From: Pachyseris speciosa
Taxonomy: Eukaryota; Cnidaria; Anthozoa; Scleractinia; Pachyseridae
Assembly (NCBI GenBank): GCA_016490735.1
Contig: JAEMWC010000362.1
Span: 1-64,000 of the forward strand
Length of the DNA: 64,000 bases
Direction of reading: 5' to 3'
Below, piece after piece: positions 12,370 through 23,735 of this stretch (positions within the stretch are counted from its first letter, which is position 1; the number at the start of each line of letters is the position of its first letter). The notes below the pieces were generated by a model. That model was not told where the DNA came from and searched no databases. It worked only from the letters and a program-made list of their open reading frames with translations. Both the position numbers and the translations under genes were made by a program.

Positions 12370-12791
12370 GGATTGCATAACACCTTGGAAAATTGCTGGT
12401 CGGCACGAAATTGCGAAGGGTCGTACTCAGTTTCTCCCCAGATCACTCGCGCCAACGGAAGGCTAAAATTATGCACATTCGAGGAGGGAACGCGAGGAGG
12501 GAATGGCGCTCCTCGCGGCTTCTAAGGCACTCGCCTCTCACTGGAGAAGAAAACTGAAGAAGAAAGAGAATGCCAGGTGCGTCTTGTCAGAAAATGTTCT
12601 CTTGACCTGTCAACTTTGTAGTGCTATTTTTGCCAAATGATTCAACAAAGAAAGTAAGAGAATGTTCCTTGGGTACGTGTGACAGATCAGACTTGATAAA
12701 AATAACAACACTCGATTGTTATCGAGAGATTGAAACTACCTCATGAGCAGGCCTTTTCAGCACTTTGATCAGACTGGATATCATTAAATGG

Positions 12792-12798
12792 TATAAAA
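12792..12798 (+). promoter_or_regulatory. TATA box for the first exon at 12903
   Basis: TATAAAA lies 111 bp before the start codon at 12903. The stretch GGTCATTTACAG about 30 bp downstream contains an Inr-like TCATTT that would fit a transcription start near 12823-12826. The 5' UTR would be about 80 nt and contains one short upstream ATG (12849). Confidence 0.6.
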
Positions 12799-12902
12799 GC
12801 AACCGAAGCAGATTATAGCAGGTCATTTACAGTTGATCGAACTTCACATGCGGCCAGACCCGTCTGTAGGTAACACGCCCGAACTCGAAGGTCACTTGTA
12901 AC

Positions 12903-14757
12903 ATGGCGAAACCCTCTGCTACTGTCTGGGTGTTCGCGGCTTTTGTTATAGTCATCTTGCTCGCCTGTGCAACATTTTTCTGGACGAGAGGTAAATTTTC
13001 ATTCTTACTTGTATAACTTTCAATGGTTTGTAAAACTCAATGCCTCATTCAGTGGATCGGTATAGAGATTGCTCTGTCTACAAGGTATTTTTAATTGCAC
13101 AAGATCAAAGATGTTGGCTCAGTGCTTCTGTATTTTACATCAGTGTTGCAATGCACGTTTTGGGTTTTCCCTTTATAGCGCATGCTTATTTATTTCTAGT
13201 GAGCTGAAATATTTTGCGTCCGAAACTAACATGAGCATGAAGAAAGTTTCCCGAATAGCTTTATAATTTTTTTTTATTTTAGTGAAATAAAACTGGGATA
13301 ACACCGAGAAATATCTGCGTTTCGAAATTTCGTTGAGCTAACATCAGAATTGCCCTGAGATAATCGAGGTAGATTCGCACTATCGATTCTGAGTTGCCTG
13401 ATAAAGTTACTAACCATCAGTGAACCTTGTTGTGTACAAATTTTTGAACAGAGACCTGTTGCTCTTTTTTCGTCTTTCTGATCTCCAAAATGGCCCTTTT
13501 ACAACCTTGGACCCTTTGGGGTTTAAGAGTAGTTGCTACAGTGCTTTCAGAGGACTTGTTCACGTTTAAAGATAAAATTCACTTAAGTATATAATCGGTT
13601 CTCCATGCACTCTTATGGTTAAAAGGCATGAAAAGGCCATAAGAAACGCTTTTTAGTCGAACAGATTAAAATCATATCTCATTATAAACGTAGAACGTTT
13701 GATCTGAATTTTCGTCTTTTCGTTAGTTAGCTAATGACCGTTTCACGTATTTTATTTATTTTTTATTTCTAAATACACGACCCCACCAGCTCCGCTGAAT
13801 ACTTCATCGTGTTTAAATTAAGTGTTCAGTTCAGTTCAAATTATCAAAATAATCAATGTATGGCGTTGTTGCGAAATTGTGTTCGTCGAAGCTAAGAAAG
13901 TATTACTTAACATCATTTTTATCATGTGCGTATACTTTCAACACGTTAATTTGCATATGCGACTACAAAACTGGTACTAGTTTCGTCTAAAGACCTCGTC
14001 AGTTGGTCGCCATGATTGTTTTGTGAATGATGTATATGAAATAAATCATATATGCCTCGGTATCGCGAGGTCACGGGTTTAAACCCCGTTGAGGTCCTGA
14101 ATTTTTTTTTTTTCAGGCTTCTTTTCGCAACTGTTCTTCACTTGGTTGATAATGGCTGTTTTGTTATCAAAAACAAAAAAAACCATCAGGGTGACCAACT
14201 GACGAGGTCTTTAGGCGAAACTAGTTTTGCAGTCGCATATGCAATTAAATGTGTTGAAAGTAAATGCAAATGATAAAAACGATGCAATGTATGGCGAAAT
14301 AACGACTAACATCACGTAAATTACTCCTGTGCTCTTACCCCGATTGAAACTCTCGGCTTTTTGTTAAACTACAAAGGACAGAATATTTTGCGCTCCTTAT
14401 GGACCTCAGAGCATTAAATTATGTAATAAGTAGCAGCCCGCAGTGTTACATTAATTGCATGTTAACCAGCAAGTAATTAGCCCGTCCAATTAGCTCTCTT
14501 TCCAGTTGGATCTTGAATACCAGAGAGCGGAGATATAGTTAATTATAAGTGGCACGGTTTAACCGTTCACACTTGAATCGGTTTATTACGGCTTAAACAT
14601 AACCTTGCCTCATGTATATTTCAGATGTTTTAAACGTCTTCTCACAAATTCATCCGTTATAGCTTTGGCAGTTCACTCAGTGACAAGCGAGATGAGGCTC
14701 TTTTGTGGGTGGTAAATTAATGAAGGTAGCTGTGTTGGAAATTTTAATATGCAAATA

Positions 14758-14817
<60 letters not shown>

Positions 14818-17800
14818 CACTTTATTTAAGTCTCAAATGTATTTAGCCGAGCACAGATGCTCTACTAATTGGGGAGACTAAATCAAATCAAAGTTAAATA
14901 AATCAAATGATATCAAATGTTGGTTTTTTGGGGAGAGGGGAAAACCGGAGTACCCGGAGAAAAACCTCTCGGAGCAGAGTAGAGAACCAACAAACTCAGC
15001 CCACTTATGACGCCGAGTCCGGGAATCGAACCTGGGACACATTGGTGGGAGGCGAGCGCTCTCACCACTGCGCCAACTCTGCTCCCCTGAGCTAATCATA
15101 CCGATAAACGGTTATTGTGTTGTTTTTTCGTATCAAGCAATTCAGCTCAGTCTGGCGGCCATTTCATATTTCACTAGAATGGCAAAGGTTAAAGACGGAA
15201 GGCTTTGTTTTGGGGGTGCTTCACCCCGGGTTCATCGAAACATTTTGATCTCTCCGAAATGTCTAAGATCAGTAAGCTTGTGCTCATCCCTTTTACCTTT
15301 AGCCCTGAGTATATTGTAAAGGAAGGGGTAGCTTAAGGGCGGGCTAACAGCACTTAAATCAGACATGGTTTTGAAAATGGGAATGAAAATTTACTGAGTC
15401 CATTGGAGATGACAGGCCCTGTTGACCATAAGAACAAAAGCGCACATTCGTCGCTTATCTAAAATAATCAGTCAAGCGATAGCTGGACAACCAAGTGGAT
15501 CTTCTCTTACCTAAGCATTCAGTACAGTTTAAACAAAGATAGCAGCAAAACAAGGATGGAAAAAGAAAAAAACGTAGTAGCGATCTCGCTCCAAGTAGCA
15601 TAATATAGGATGGTGCTGATTCGCAAAACAATTCCTTAAAATTGCTCGTGTTAAAAAGAACGTTCTTCAGTGCATGTTGACAGGAAGTTGATTGAAATTA
15701 ATCATGGTGTACTTTAAGGCATCTATTTTAGGGTAGACCTGTCTGTATTTTCGATCCTGTATTCACTCTTTTCGACCGCATCTATCATTTACTATTTTGC
15801 TTTCGAGAAAAAAGTTGAGTTTTTGGTATAAAAGCAATATTTTATTCGACACAGAGAACCTAAGCAATCAGGCCTATTCCTAGTAAAAATTACTACATGT
15901 TTACACGTGTCTCACAGTCGTTCGGCTGATGTCAGTCTTATGACACCTCCTCGTTAATCCCCTTTGCAGACCCCTTCTTGCAGCGTAAACTATCATTGTC
16001 TGACATCATGGGATGCCGTTTTACTTATAAATAAAATCTGATGGAATGCGCTGACGTGGTTGACTTAATGGGTTATCGTCTCGCTTCGTAAGCTTTTGCT
16101 CGCTCTCATTACTGAAAAGCCGATGGAATCTCATTCACGTGACAGATAAGACATTGGGTGACGTATTTCTTGTTGCAGAATTGTGTAAGGAGCGTTGCGT
16201 GACGAGACAAATAACGGCTGCGTAGGAGACTTTGTGTAAGAGCGCTTTCTCGAGAAAATATTGTGCTAAAGAGATCATCTACTGATTTATTTTTCATATC
16301 GTTCAGTTGGCAGTCACAATTACCAAACTGCTTCTTTTATACAATTCAAGCGTTTACAAGAAAACATTTTGAGCCAGTTCTGCTTTCTCTATCTTCTTGT
16401 TCTCAGTTTTTCCATTTCTCCTTCTGCACCTTTTCTATATGAGTTCTAGTTCCCTTACAGTACCCATTCTGTAGCCTTCTCGAACCTCTACTAGTGTCCT
16501 TTCAGCATTCCTAATGTACCCAAGTTCACTTTTTCTGACCCTTCCTTGGCTCGCCCATTCTGTGTCCCATCTGCACCGCTCTCTGTACACCTCCCTCTGT
16601 ACCTCTTCTGTACCGGCTCGTGGGCCCGTGGGTCGACAAGCAAAAGTAACTTTTGTTGCTAGTGATATCGGCCTCCTCGCTCCCTGTAGTCATTATTTCT
16701 CTTTTGTTGTGCATGCTCGCCGAAAAACTGGATGAGCAAATGGCGTTTAATCATAAAACATTATTGCTTCAATCTGACTAGTTTGTTACCACCGACCTTC
16801 CTACATATACTATGACCGAACTAAAAAATATGCCAACAAAGACACAGCCACAGGTTCACTACGTGAATCTTGCTCCCAGATGTAAATTTTCAAGACGTTA
16901 ATAGGATAAAGAATAGAGAGATACGAAATGACATCGTTGAACAAAGAACATTCGGGCAAAGTACGATAAGTGCTCTTTACGAAAGTAGCCCAAAATGAGC
17001 CTTTATCTGCAAAGGTCATTATCTTACAACGATCCACAAAATATGTTTGAAAAAAATAGCTACGTTTCCTTGGAGCCAGTAAACCAATGATTTTTTTATC
17101 AGATCAGTGCGAAACCTTCAGACCTTACTATGATTTATCATTTAAGGAGTGGCATCTGCGTGGCAATATTAGCAACCTTGACATCCTCGAAATTAACACA
17201 CACGTGTTCCGGCATCGATAGCAAACATTGCAACCCCCCACATTACACCAGTGCAGGGCCTGGCTGAAACATTAAAAACAAGAGTTTTCACAGACGCGCG
17301 CGAATCATGGGCCCCTGGTTTTCACTAATAAGTGCTATAAATGGCCTCAAGTTAGCGTAAAGCTATTGACGTATTTTCCCTTCAGTATGCCAGTGAAGTA
17401 CTTCACGTCTTTGAAGATCAACAGGACTTTTGTCTTTGTTTCGTAAACATTTGACCATTTGACCATTTGACCATGAAACTACTGATAATCTGCATAACAT
17501 GAACCCATCTGTACGCGCTGTACTGGGACACACTAAGGAGCAAATTCTGATGGGGAAATGAAAAAGTAGTGTTAAGTGACGTCTTGTCAAAAGTTCCGAT
17601 ATATATTTGTTCAGTCTCGTCCTGAAGCTGATCAGTCACTAAGCAGAACTTACTTTTCCTAATCAATCCCACCTCAATGACCCCATGCCATAAGTGCGCT
17701 TGATAGTAAAGCAATACATCATATATTGTACTGAGGCCACCGCAAAATACGGAAACAGGATGTACATCCAGTGCTTACAGCAGCTCGCAATGTTTTTCTT

Positions 17801-17879
17801 CCTTTCCTCAGTTTCTTTTACCGACGGACTCTTTCAACTTTTTTGCTTTTTAACGAGCCCGTAGTTGGCCAGCTCAGTC

Positions 17880-17959
<80 letters not shown>

Positions 17960-20900
17960 GGACAAGGCGCTTTGTTTATACGCGATGTTTCCAATCAGCA
18001 GCTAGTCGGTCGGGTCGGTCGGTCGGTCGATCAGTCGGCTGGCTAGTTACATTGTTATCTAAACGACTATTTCATGTTACAGGTTGAACTGTTCAGTTCA
18101 CCAGTGAGCCAGTTAGAGAGTTGGTCAATTACTTAGAGAGTTGGTCAATTAACAATTGTAAAAAAATCATTCGACGATTGAAACAATAACCCTTAATAGC
18201 CACTTGATTGAAGACAATAAAAACGGCTCCGTGCCGCAAAGTCCATTCATATTTTCGTGAATCTTCGATCCGTAGGTGCGCCACGGTATTTTTAGACTGA
18301 AAGCAATTGATATTTTATTTCTTGACGCACTGGTTGACCAAGTCGGACATCAGTGACCATTTATTCCATCGTTTTGATCGATCAAAATCTGAACATTGAG
18401 CCTCAAATCCCTTCCATACTTTGAAGTACTCGGGTACACGTTTCAATATTTCATGCCGTCAGGGAGAGTGGCACGCAAGGAGAAGAGTGTATCGCTTGAA
18501 ACGTAAATATTTCTCCATTACGTGATGGGGTGTAATCAACGAACGTACCGTTCAGTCGTCTCACTTTGTTTTTGAAATAGTTCATCGAGACCGAGGTTAT
18601 CGTGCGTGTCATCATACTATAGAAAACCGAACCATTACATAATTCGTCGCAAGGAATATTGAAACATACTTAACCGTGAGACGAGAATATCATTTGAACA
18701 GTCTGACTGAGGAGTGGAGAACACAAAGAAGCTAACGCCGAGACTCAAAGTTAAGTCCCCTGTTACAACATGAAAAAGAGCTGGGTTCCATTTTTATCAG
18801 TGCTTTCTATAGCTTTGGTGCTGGCAGTGGCTTTCGCCGTAATTGAACTGAAAAAAGGCAAGTATTGTTTTTTTCATCATAATCGAGAGAAAACTAGTAT
18901 GAATTGGAGAACAGAAGAGGATTTTTGTTAAGGCTATATAGTTGTGTAATTTTGTCGAAGGTTAACTTTTATTCATCCAAGAAGAAAACAAAACGAAAAA
19001 AGTGTGCTCGTTTTTGAACTCTCATTGGTGAGTGAATTGAGAAAACGTTTGGGTAAAAAGGTTGCAATAGCGACCCGTTAAAACTGAGAAAAGTGCCAGG
19101 TTGTAGTCACGCGATCCATTAACGCTCATTATGCTTTTCACATATCAGCTCTCAACAAGTCTTGAGCAAATGGATTGCTTGTCCCGACATTCCGTCAAAG
19201 TACCATTATCCACAATGTTTACAGGGCCGACTTTTCTGGCCCATGTTCAGGATATCAAATTAATTGCATAACTAGTAGATTGGAGTTCTTTTTCAATTAG
19301 CACTGTCAAGCCTCGTATTTATTTTCTGTGAATGTTGAATGAAACTTGACCTTGGTTCGTATAATTCACGCGATATTGTCTTCCGTTTTCGTTGCAGCAG
19401 TTTTATCGACCAAATTTGACGATTGTTGTTTTTTTTAAATACCCATGTTGAAAGTCAAGGGTTCGCCTTGCACTTTTGTTAATCTGTACAAGAACTGGAG
19501 CCGGTGAACAAGTTAATTTGTATTGTGATATAGTAGACCATTCGTTTGGCAATGTTGCCCAGAGGGTTTTGCCCTATGCTATGTCATACAAAATAAAACA
19601 TGCGAGAGCCACACGAATTACACAACTGATTTCAGTGTTTTCCACCACCAACCGAGAGCAATTATATATAAGCCACAGAAACGGCACTTTTGTTCATCAG
19701 AGCATCTTTGACTCCCAGACGTACATCTTGAACCGATGGTAGTTGGTTTATCAAGTGGGAAATCATGATAATTTTAGTCCAGGTCGTCCAGCTGAGTCTT
19801 TTATTAGACAGTATTAAGACTTAAAAAGACCCAATCATCTTCTAATTCTTAATTAAGTCAGCATTTTCTAGGAACAAAAAGTAGCAAGCTTTGACGAGCA
19901 TTCGCCGGATCATGTGCGGCTATTTTGGGCTTTTTTTTGTGATAAATTATCTCTTTTGTCCCTTGGGTCCGTTCGTACCTTCAGGCTATGAGTTTAAAAG
20001 TCTTTGACCCGGGTCTTTGACTCCGCCCATTGTCCATCGCCGTGCACGCAACTTACTGTACGGATCAATGATCACAAAAACACCCCCGTTAAAAACATCT
20101 CGCTGTTGGGACACGTTCTGTCTGATTTGTTTTTTCTTGTTACGTTGGCATGATTATTGTGGTTTTAGTTTGGTTTAAAAAATGATATTGAATCAAAATA
20201 CTCGTGATCAGCCTAATTAAGGATGCAGTCATTTGACAACGATCATGATTTACCCTGCAGTTCTTGATCTTAATATTTTACATTGTACACTACTCACTAC
20301 TCAAAACAGTTTCTTGTGATTGTTCGTTGTTTTAGAGTATTTCCTACAAGCCCCATCAACCTGGAAACCAAAGCACTGAAATTAAAAATAGTGTCCTTAA
20401 ACGTCCTTCAGCCATTTTGTATAACAAAGAAATGCACTCAGTGCTCAACCGCTTTATGAAGCACCGCTCTATAACTTTCATTTGAACGGTCACAATTTAG
20501 GATTTTTTTCCACACACTCAAAAGTTGGAGTCACTTTATGCAGTATCGCCGGGATAAAACAATTCCACAGGAAGTTAATTTTCAGTAGCTTTCATTTGAC
20601 CGGTCAAATTATAGGATTTCGGCCACAGACGCTAACATTCAAACCACAGTTCGCACACCTCTTAACGTGGCGGAAAGTGTAAATGCACACTGGTCAGCTA
20701 CAAAAAAAATTAACTCCGCAAAAATGAGACCGGCACCTTTTTCTATATTGTTGACTTCGGAACAGTTATCGTCCATCACTTATCTGGCAGGCTTTTTTCC
20801 CTGACCGCGAGAAAAATAAATACTGCTATGCGACTCAGAGATAACTTGTTTGGTCTGTTTAGAGTTAGGATTAATCAAGTACTGCTTGTTATGGCAAGTG

Positions 20901-23285
20901 GATAATTGATTGGCCTATTCCGTTACAGTCCACTAGTCGAATAAATGAGATGAATAACGTTTTTAATTAATAAGACGTCTAATTGGTTGTGAAAACTTCG
21001 GAGCGTCATTAAAAATCTCAAAATTCATACACGTCACGTAGGGCAAGCAACGATCAGTTAAAAAAATAATCTTTGTACTCTAAATTGATGATCCCTTGAT
21101 AACTAAATGACTATCGGTATTTTCGTGAAAGTGATCTTGAAAAACAAAAATGATTTTTTCGGTACTTCTAGTTCAAGAACTTTCATTTGTTTTAATCGGA
21201 AGTTACCTCGGTCCGGTAATGAAGAGGACAGGAATTTTCATCTACTATTTTTGTAATGTTCCGAAATGGCTCTTTGAAGTAAGCAGGTCACTTTCCTTTA
21301 CGGCCTTCTTTGTTTTATCGAAACCATAACATCTGACGTGCTTATTAAGCTAACCGAAAAGACAGACAAGGTCAGCATCGATGATCACACGAACAACATA
21401 TCATGAATTAGTAACCGAACTCGTAGTGCTCCTTAATGATTCTCTGCTAAACCGGTGAGGAAAGGGAAGCAATTAAGTAAATTACGAATAGGTTTGAAGA
21501 AAAGAAGCAAACAAAACGATGAGCGTGGAAAACAGCGTCATGCTGATATGTTAAAGATACCAGAAGTTGTGGCCCTAAGGCGAGGACGAATCTAGAAATA
21601 AAGAGCTATGGCGTGGTCCGTATCGGAGACGCAAGCACAAAAAGGACACCGGTTAAATCAATTTCGAAGTACATTTGTATACAAACAGGTTTCAAAAGGG
21701 GGGTTCCCGTTGGCCTAGGTTTAACTTTACTATATTCTGTGTTCAGCTAACAAAACTCGCGTCACTTTCTCAACCAATGAGAAGCAAAAACAAAAACCAA
21801 TCGTGATTTACAGGCACCGGCGTATTTTCCCGCGCTTGGTGCCGGCTTTAAATGTTCTGATTGGTTCATTGTGCTCAATTAGCTTCTGTTCTTATTGGTT
21901 TATACTTTGAAAACGAAATTCACGTCACAATGTCAAAAATATGCTAAGGAGAGGGAGAAAGTGCCTAACAAAACCGATCAACAAGGGCATACTGACATGT
22001 AGCCTTGATGTACAGAAATCCGCAGTAAAAGCGCTGTCTACCTGTTACAATTTCGATCATGATGTAACTGTGACTATTGTACTCTACAGGTAAATCCACC
22101 ACAGATACACCTACCGAGTTAGCGAAATTTTCCAAAGGAAGTTTGAAAACTGGGGACGATCTCACTGCTTCAGGCACCGACTCTCCCAAAACACCAGAGG
22201 CTAGAAATTCAAAAGACCATCAGCGGAGATTCTGTCGTAAATGCTGTCAAACGCCTCCGTAAGTTTAACGAAATCATTGATGTAGACATAAACTTCTCAG
22301 GACTACAATCACGCGGACAGTCACTCCTTATCAACGATATGACTCCTGGATTCAAACCATTTTTCAATGTCACCACTCCCCAAATTCTGTCATAACATTG
22401 AATTTCGGCAAATCAGGGGCACCCAACGAGCCAAATCAACCAAAAGCTGTAGAAAGGCATTTTTAGCTACCTTGTGGTGTTCGAATTCTGTTTAAAGTGA
22501 TGTTTTCATAAGCTGAAGAAGTTCATCTGTTCGGATTCCCTAGCTGAAATTTTAATTGCCCGAGAATTTTAGGGAACAAAATCTTTCTTTGAGAAAATGC
22601 AAGCTGAAATGAACTTTCCACGAACTTTCTAGGGAACTATTTTCTTTTCGAAAATGCTAGCTGACGTTTTTGACCGCCAAAAACAGCAGTCACGACCTTT
22701 CTGAAAACCTCAGGGGCTATGATTTTCCAATTTCGAATCTTTTAGGCCACGTTTTAGTTACGAAAATTCGAGTGCACTCTTTAATCGACGCCGAAAACGC
22801 AAGGCGAATTACCCTCCACCGAACAGATATCTACCGAAACTTGTCGTTGACTGCCCCTGGCAAATGCAACTTGCGCGGCCAAACAGACAAATGAGCAAAG
22901 TAAAAGAAAGAAACACAGGTTTGGTCGAGGACAACGACAGAATAGGCCCGACAATAGAACATTACGGCAGTAGACTTGGTACAGAAAACGTTTTTTTTTT
23001 TTATGATTTAAAACGGTGCAAAATGAGCACGTATTGACAGGGTCAATAAAGTTGTTGTTGTTGTTGTTGTTGTTTTTGTTGTCTTCTCACTTGTTATGTT
23101 CCTTCGTCAACAGGTGTTGGTACAATAATCACCAGGAATGTAGCAAGTGTGTAAACCAGAAAAACATGAAACTCAAATTATCCAGACTCCTAAGAAGATC
23201 GCACAAGAAGGCGACACATCATCACCAGAGAGGGAAACAAAGAATGGAAAAACACGTGCTTGGAAAGAAAACCGTGAAATATTAA
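12903..23285 (+). CDS. Predicted small single-pass or secreted six-cysteine protein (3 exons); unknown family
   Basis: Exons: 12903-12990, 22090-22258, 23114-23285. Junctions are GT-AG with matching phases (1, then 2), giving 142 aa. Residues about 7-26 are strongly hydrophobic (TVWVFAAFVIVILLACATFF), so exon 1 encodes a signal anchor or signal peptide. Residues 31-76 are polar and Ser/Thr/Lys-rich, ending in a dibasic QRR. Then come six cysteines at 78, 81, 82, 87, 95 and 98 (spacing CxxCC-4-C-7-CxxC), split across the exon 2/3 boundary. Residues 99-142 are highly basic with KK, RR and HHH clusters. An alternative first exon lies at 18770. The last two exons had independent support: each is open, flanked by good splice sites (GTAAGT donor, CAG acceptors), and joining them completes the cysteine cluster. 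I do not recognise a family. The layout would fit a membrane-tethered or secreted precursor with a disulfide-bonded core, but that is inference from composition. Confidence 0.6.
13911..14285. mobile_element. Foldback MITE (~375 bp, ~95-bp arms) with an embedded SINE piece
   Basis: The left arm (13911-14010) and right arm (14191-14285) are inverted complements through TTTCAACACGTTAATTTGCA, ATATGCGACTAC, ACTAGTTTCGTC and AGACCTCGTCAGTTGGTCGCC. Between the arms, 14060-14130 has a tRNA B-box-like CGGGTTTAAACCCC and the body CCTGAATTTTTTTTTTTCAG, which match the SINE family at 51955-52100. It lies in the first intron of the six-cysteine gene. Confidence 0.7.
14757..14817. repeat. (AAT)n microsatellite
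   Basis: About 20 uninterrupted AAT units precede the 3' end of the minus-strand SINE at 14877-15088. It may have grown from a SINE tail. Confidence 0.9.
14877..15088 (-). mobile_element. tRNA-derived SINE, family 1 (minus strand)
   Basis: Read on the minus strand, the head GGGGAGCAGAGTTGGCGCAG carries an A-box-like TGGCGCAGTGG and a B-box GGTTCGATTCC. It is followed by a body with GAGGTTTTTCTCCGGGTACT and a tail of TTTGATTTGATT type. It matches the copy at 25764-25960 closely. Confidence 0.85.
15100..17870. other. Intronic DNA, no exon or defined repeat recognised
   Basis: This part of the long first intron of the six-cysteine gene has only short shadow frames. A pyrimidine-rich patch lies at about 16380-16620. 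No further copy of the 88-nt first exon was seen by eye. Confidence 0.45.
17877..18035. repeat. Compound tetranucleotide repeat (GTTA)n then (GGTC)n
   Basis: About 20 GTTA units run through 17878-17958. After a 40-bp gap a degenerate GGTC/GGTCGGTC array lies at about 18005-18035. Two unrelated tetranucleotide arrays this close suggest local slippage-prone DNA. Confidence 0.9.
18770..18857 (+). CDS. Alternative first exon of the six-cysteine protein gene
   Basis: The exon encodes 29 codons plus one base, exactly the size and phase of the exon at 12903. The peptide begins MKKSWVPFLSVLSIALVLAV, continues with AFAVIELKK, and is strongly hydrophobic from residue 5 to 24. The downstream bases GCAAGT form a GC-type donor, the usual non-GT donor, and joining to 22090 gives the same Gly codon as the other first exon. 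The 5' UTR just upstream (TAACGCCGAGACTC, CTGTTACAACATG) resembles that at 12903 (TAACACGCCCGAACTC, CTTGTAACATG), so the two exons probably arose by duplication. This version looks more like a cleavable signal peptide (AFA before the polar part). No TATA box was found here. Confidence 0.55.
18860..21725. other. Intronic DNA between the second first exon and common exon 2
   Basis: No coding exon, RNA gene or repeat with clear ends was recognised. Short open frames (for example 19476-19742) have no recognisable content. AT-rich sequence dominates. Confidence 0.45.
21726..21912. repeat. Imperfect inverted repeat with four CCAAT/ATTGG boxes
   Basis: The left part contains CAACCAATGAGAAGC, AACCAATCG and CAGGCACCGGCG. 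The right part contains GCTTGGTGCCGGC, CTGATTGGTTC and CTTATTGGTTTA, in mirrored order. It could be a foldback element or, less likely, a promoter module about 180 bp before common exon 2. Confidence 0.5.
22414..22859. mobile_element. MITE with CAGGGGCACCC TIR and 6-bp TSD (copy 2)
   Basis: The 446-bp element starts CAGGGGCACCCAACGA and ends TCGTTGACTGCCCCTG (two mismatches from a perfect inverse). It is flanked by GCAAAT at 22408-22413 and 22860-22865. It aligns along its length with the 4392-4813 copy (for example AAACCTCAGGGGCTATGATT in both) and lies in intron 2 of the six-cysteine gene. Confidence 0.88.
23050..23080. repeat. (TTG)n microsatellite
   Basis: About nine TTG units follow GGGTCAATAAAG, a common 3'-end arrangement of SINE/LINE tails. 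It ends about 30 bp before the acceptor of the last exon of the six-cysteine gene. Confidence 0.8.
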
Positions 23286-23496
23286 CGACATTAACAGGGG
23301 TACAGGGAGGCTAAATTCACGCATATGAACATTGAAATTTCGGCACCGCCTCTTTTGGTCAGCTGAAGGAATGATAAACCGGGTCGAACTTTATCCAGAT
23401 GAATTTTTTCGTGCAGTGAATGTATTGTCACAAATGTAAATAGCGATTTAAAACAACACTAATTTAAGTGTTACGAGATTTTTACCATTCATTCAC

Positions 23497-23502
23497 AATA
23501 AA
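23497..23502 (+). promoter_or_regulatory. Polyadenylation signal for the six-cysteine gene
   Basis: AATAAA lies about 210 bp after the stop codon at 23285, a plausible 3' UTR end. Confidence 0.5.
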
Positions 23503-23735
23503 ACCCTCGTGAAGTAGGCCTTTATCTTGCAATTTCGCGTCGCTTGGCCCGAGTGAGAAAAATTTCAGACTGTGATCCTAAACGTACGGTAGAAAAAGTT
23601 TGTGCTCTTTTTCTTGTAGCCAGTACCAGGTTCTCAGATAGCTTGAACGACCGATATCGAGCGAGGAGAATCTAGCGTGCCAAATCCCCTTTTATCTTTT
23701 GCTACCCTCGTCCCAATTTCTTTCAATAGCCTTAA

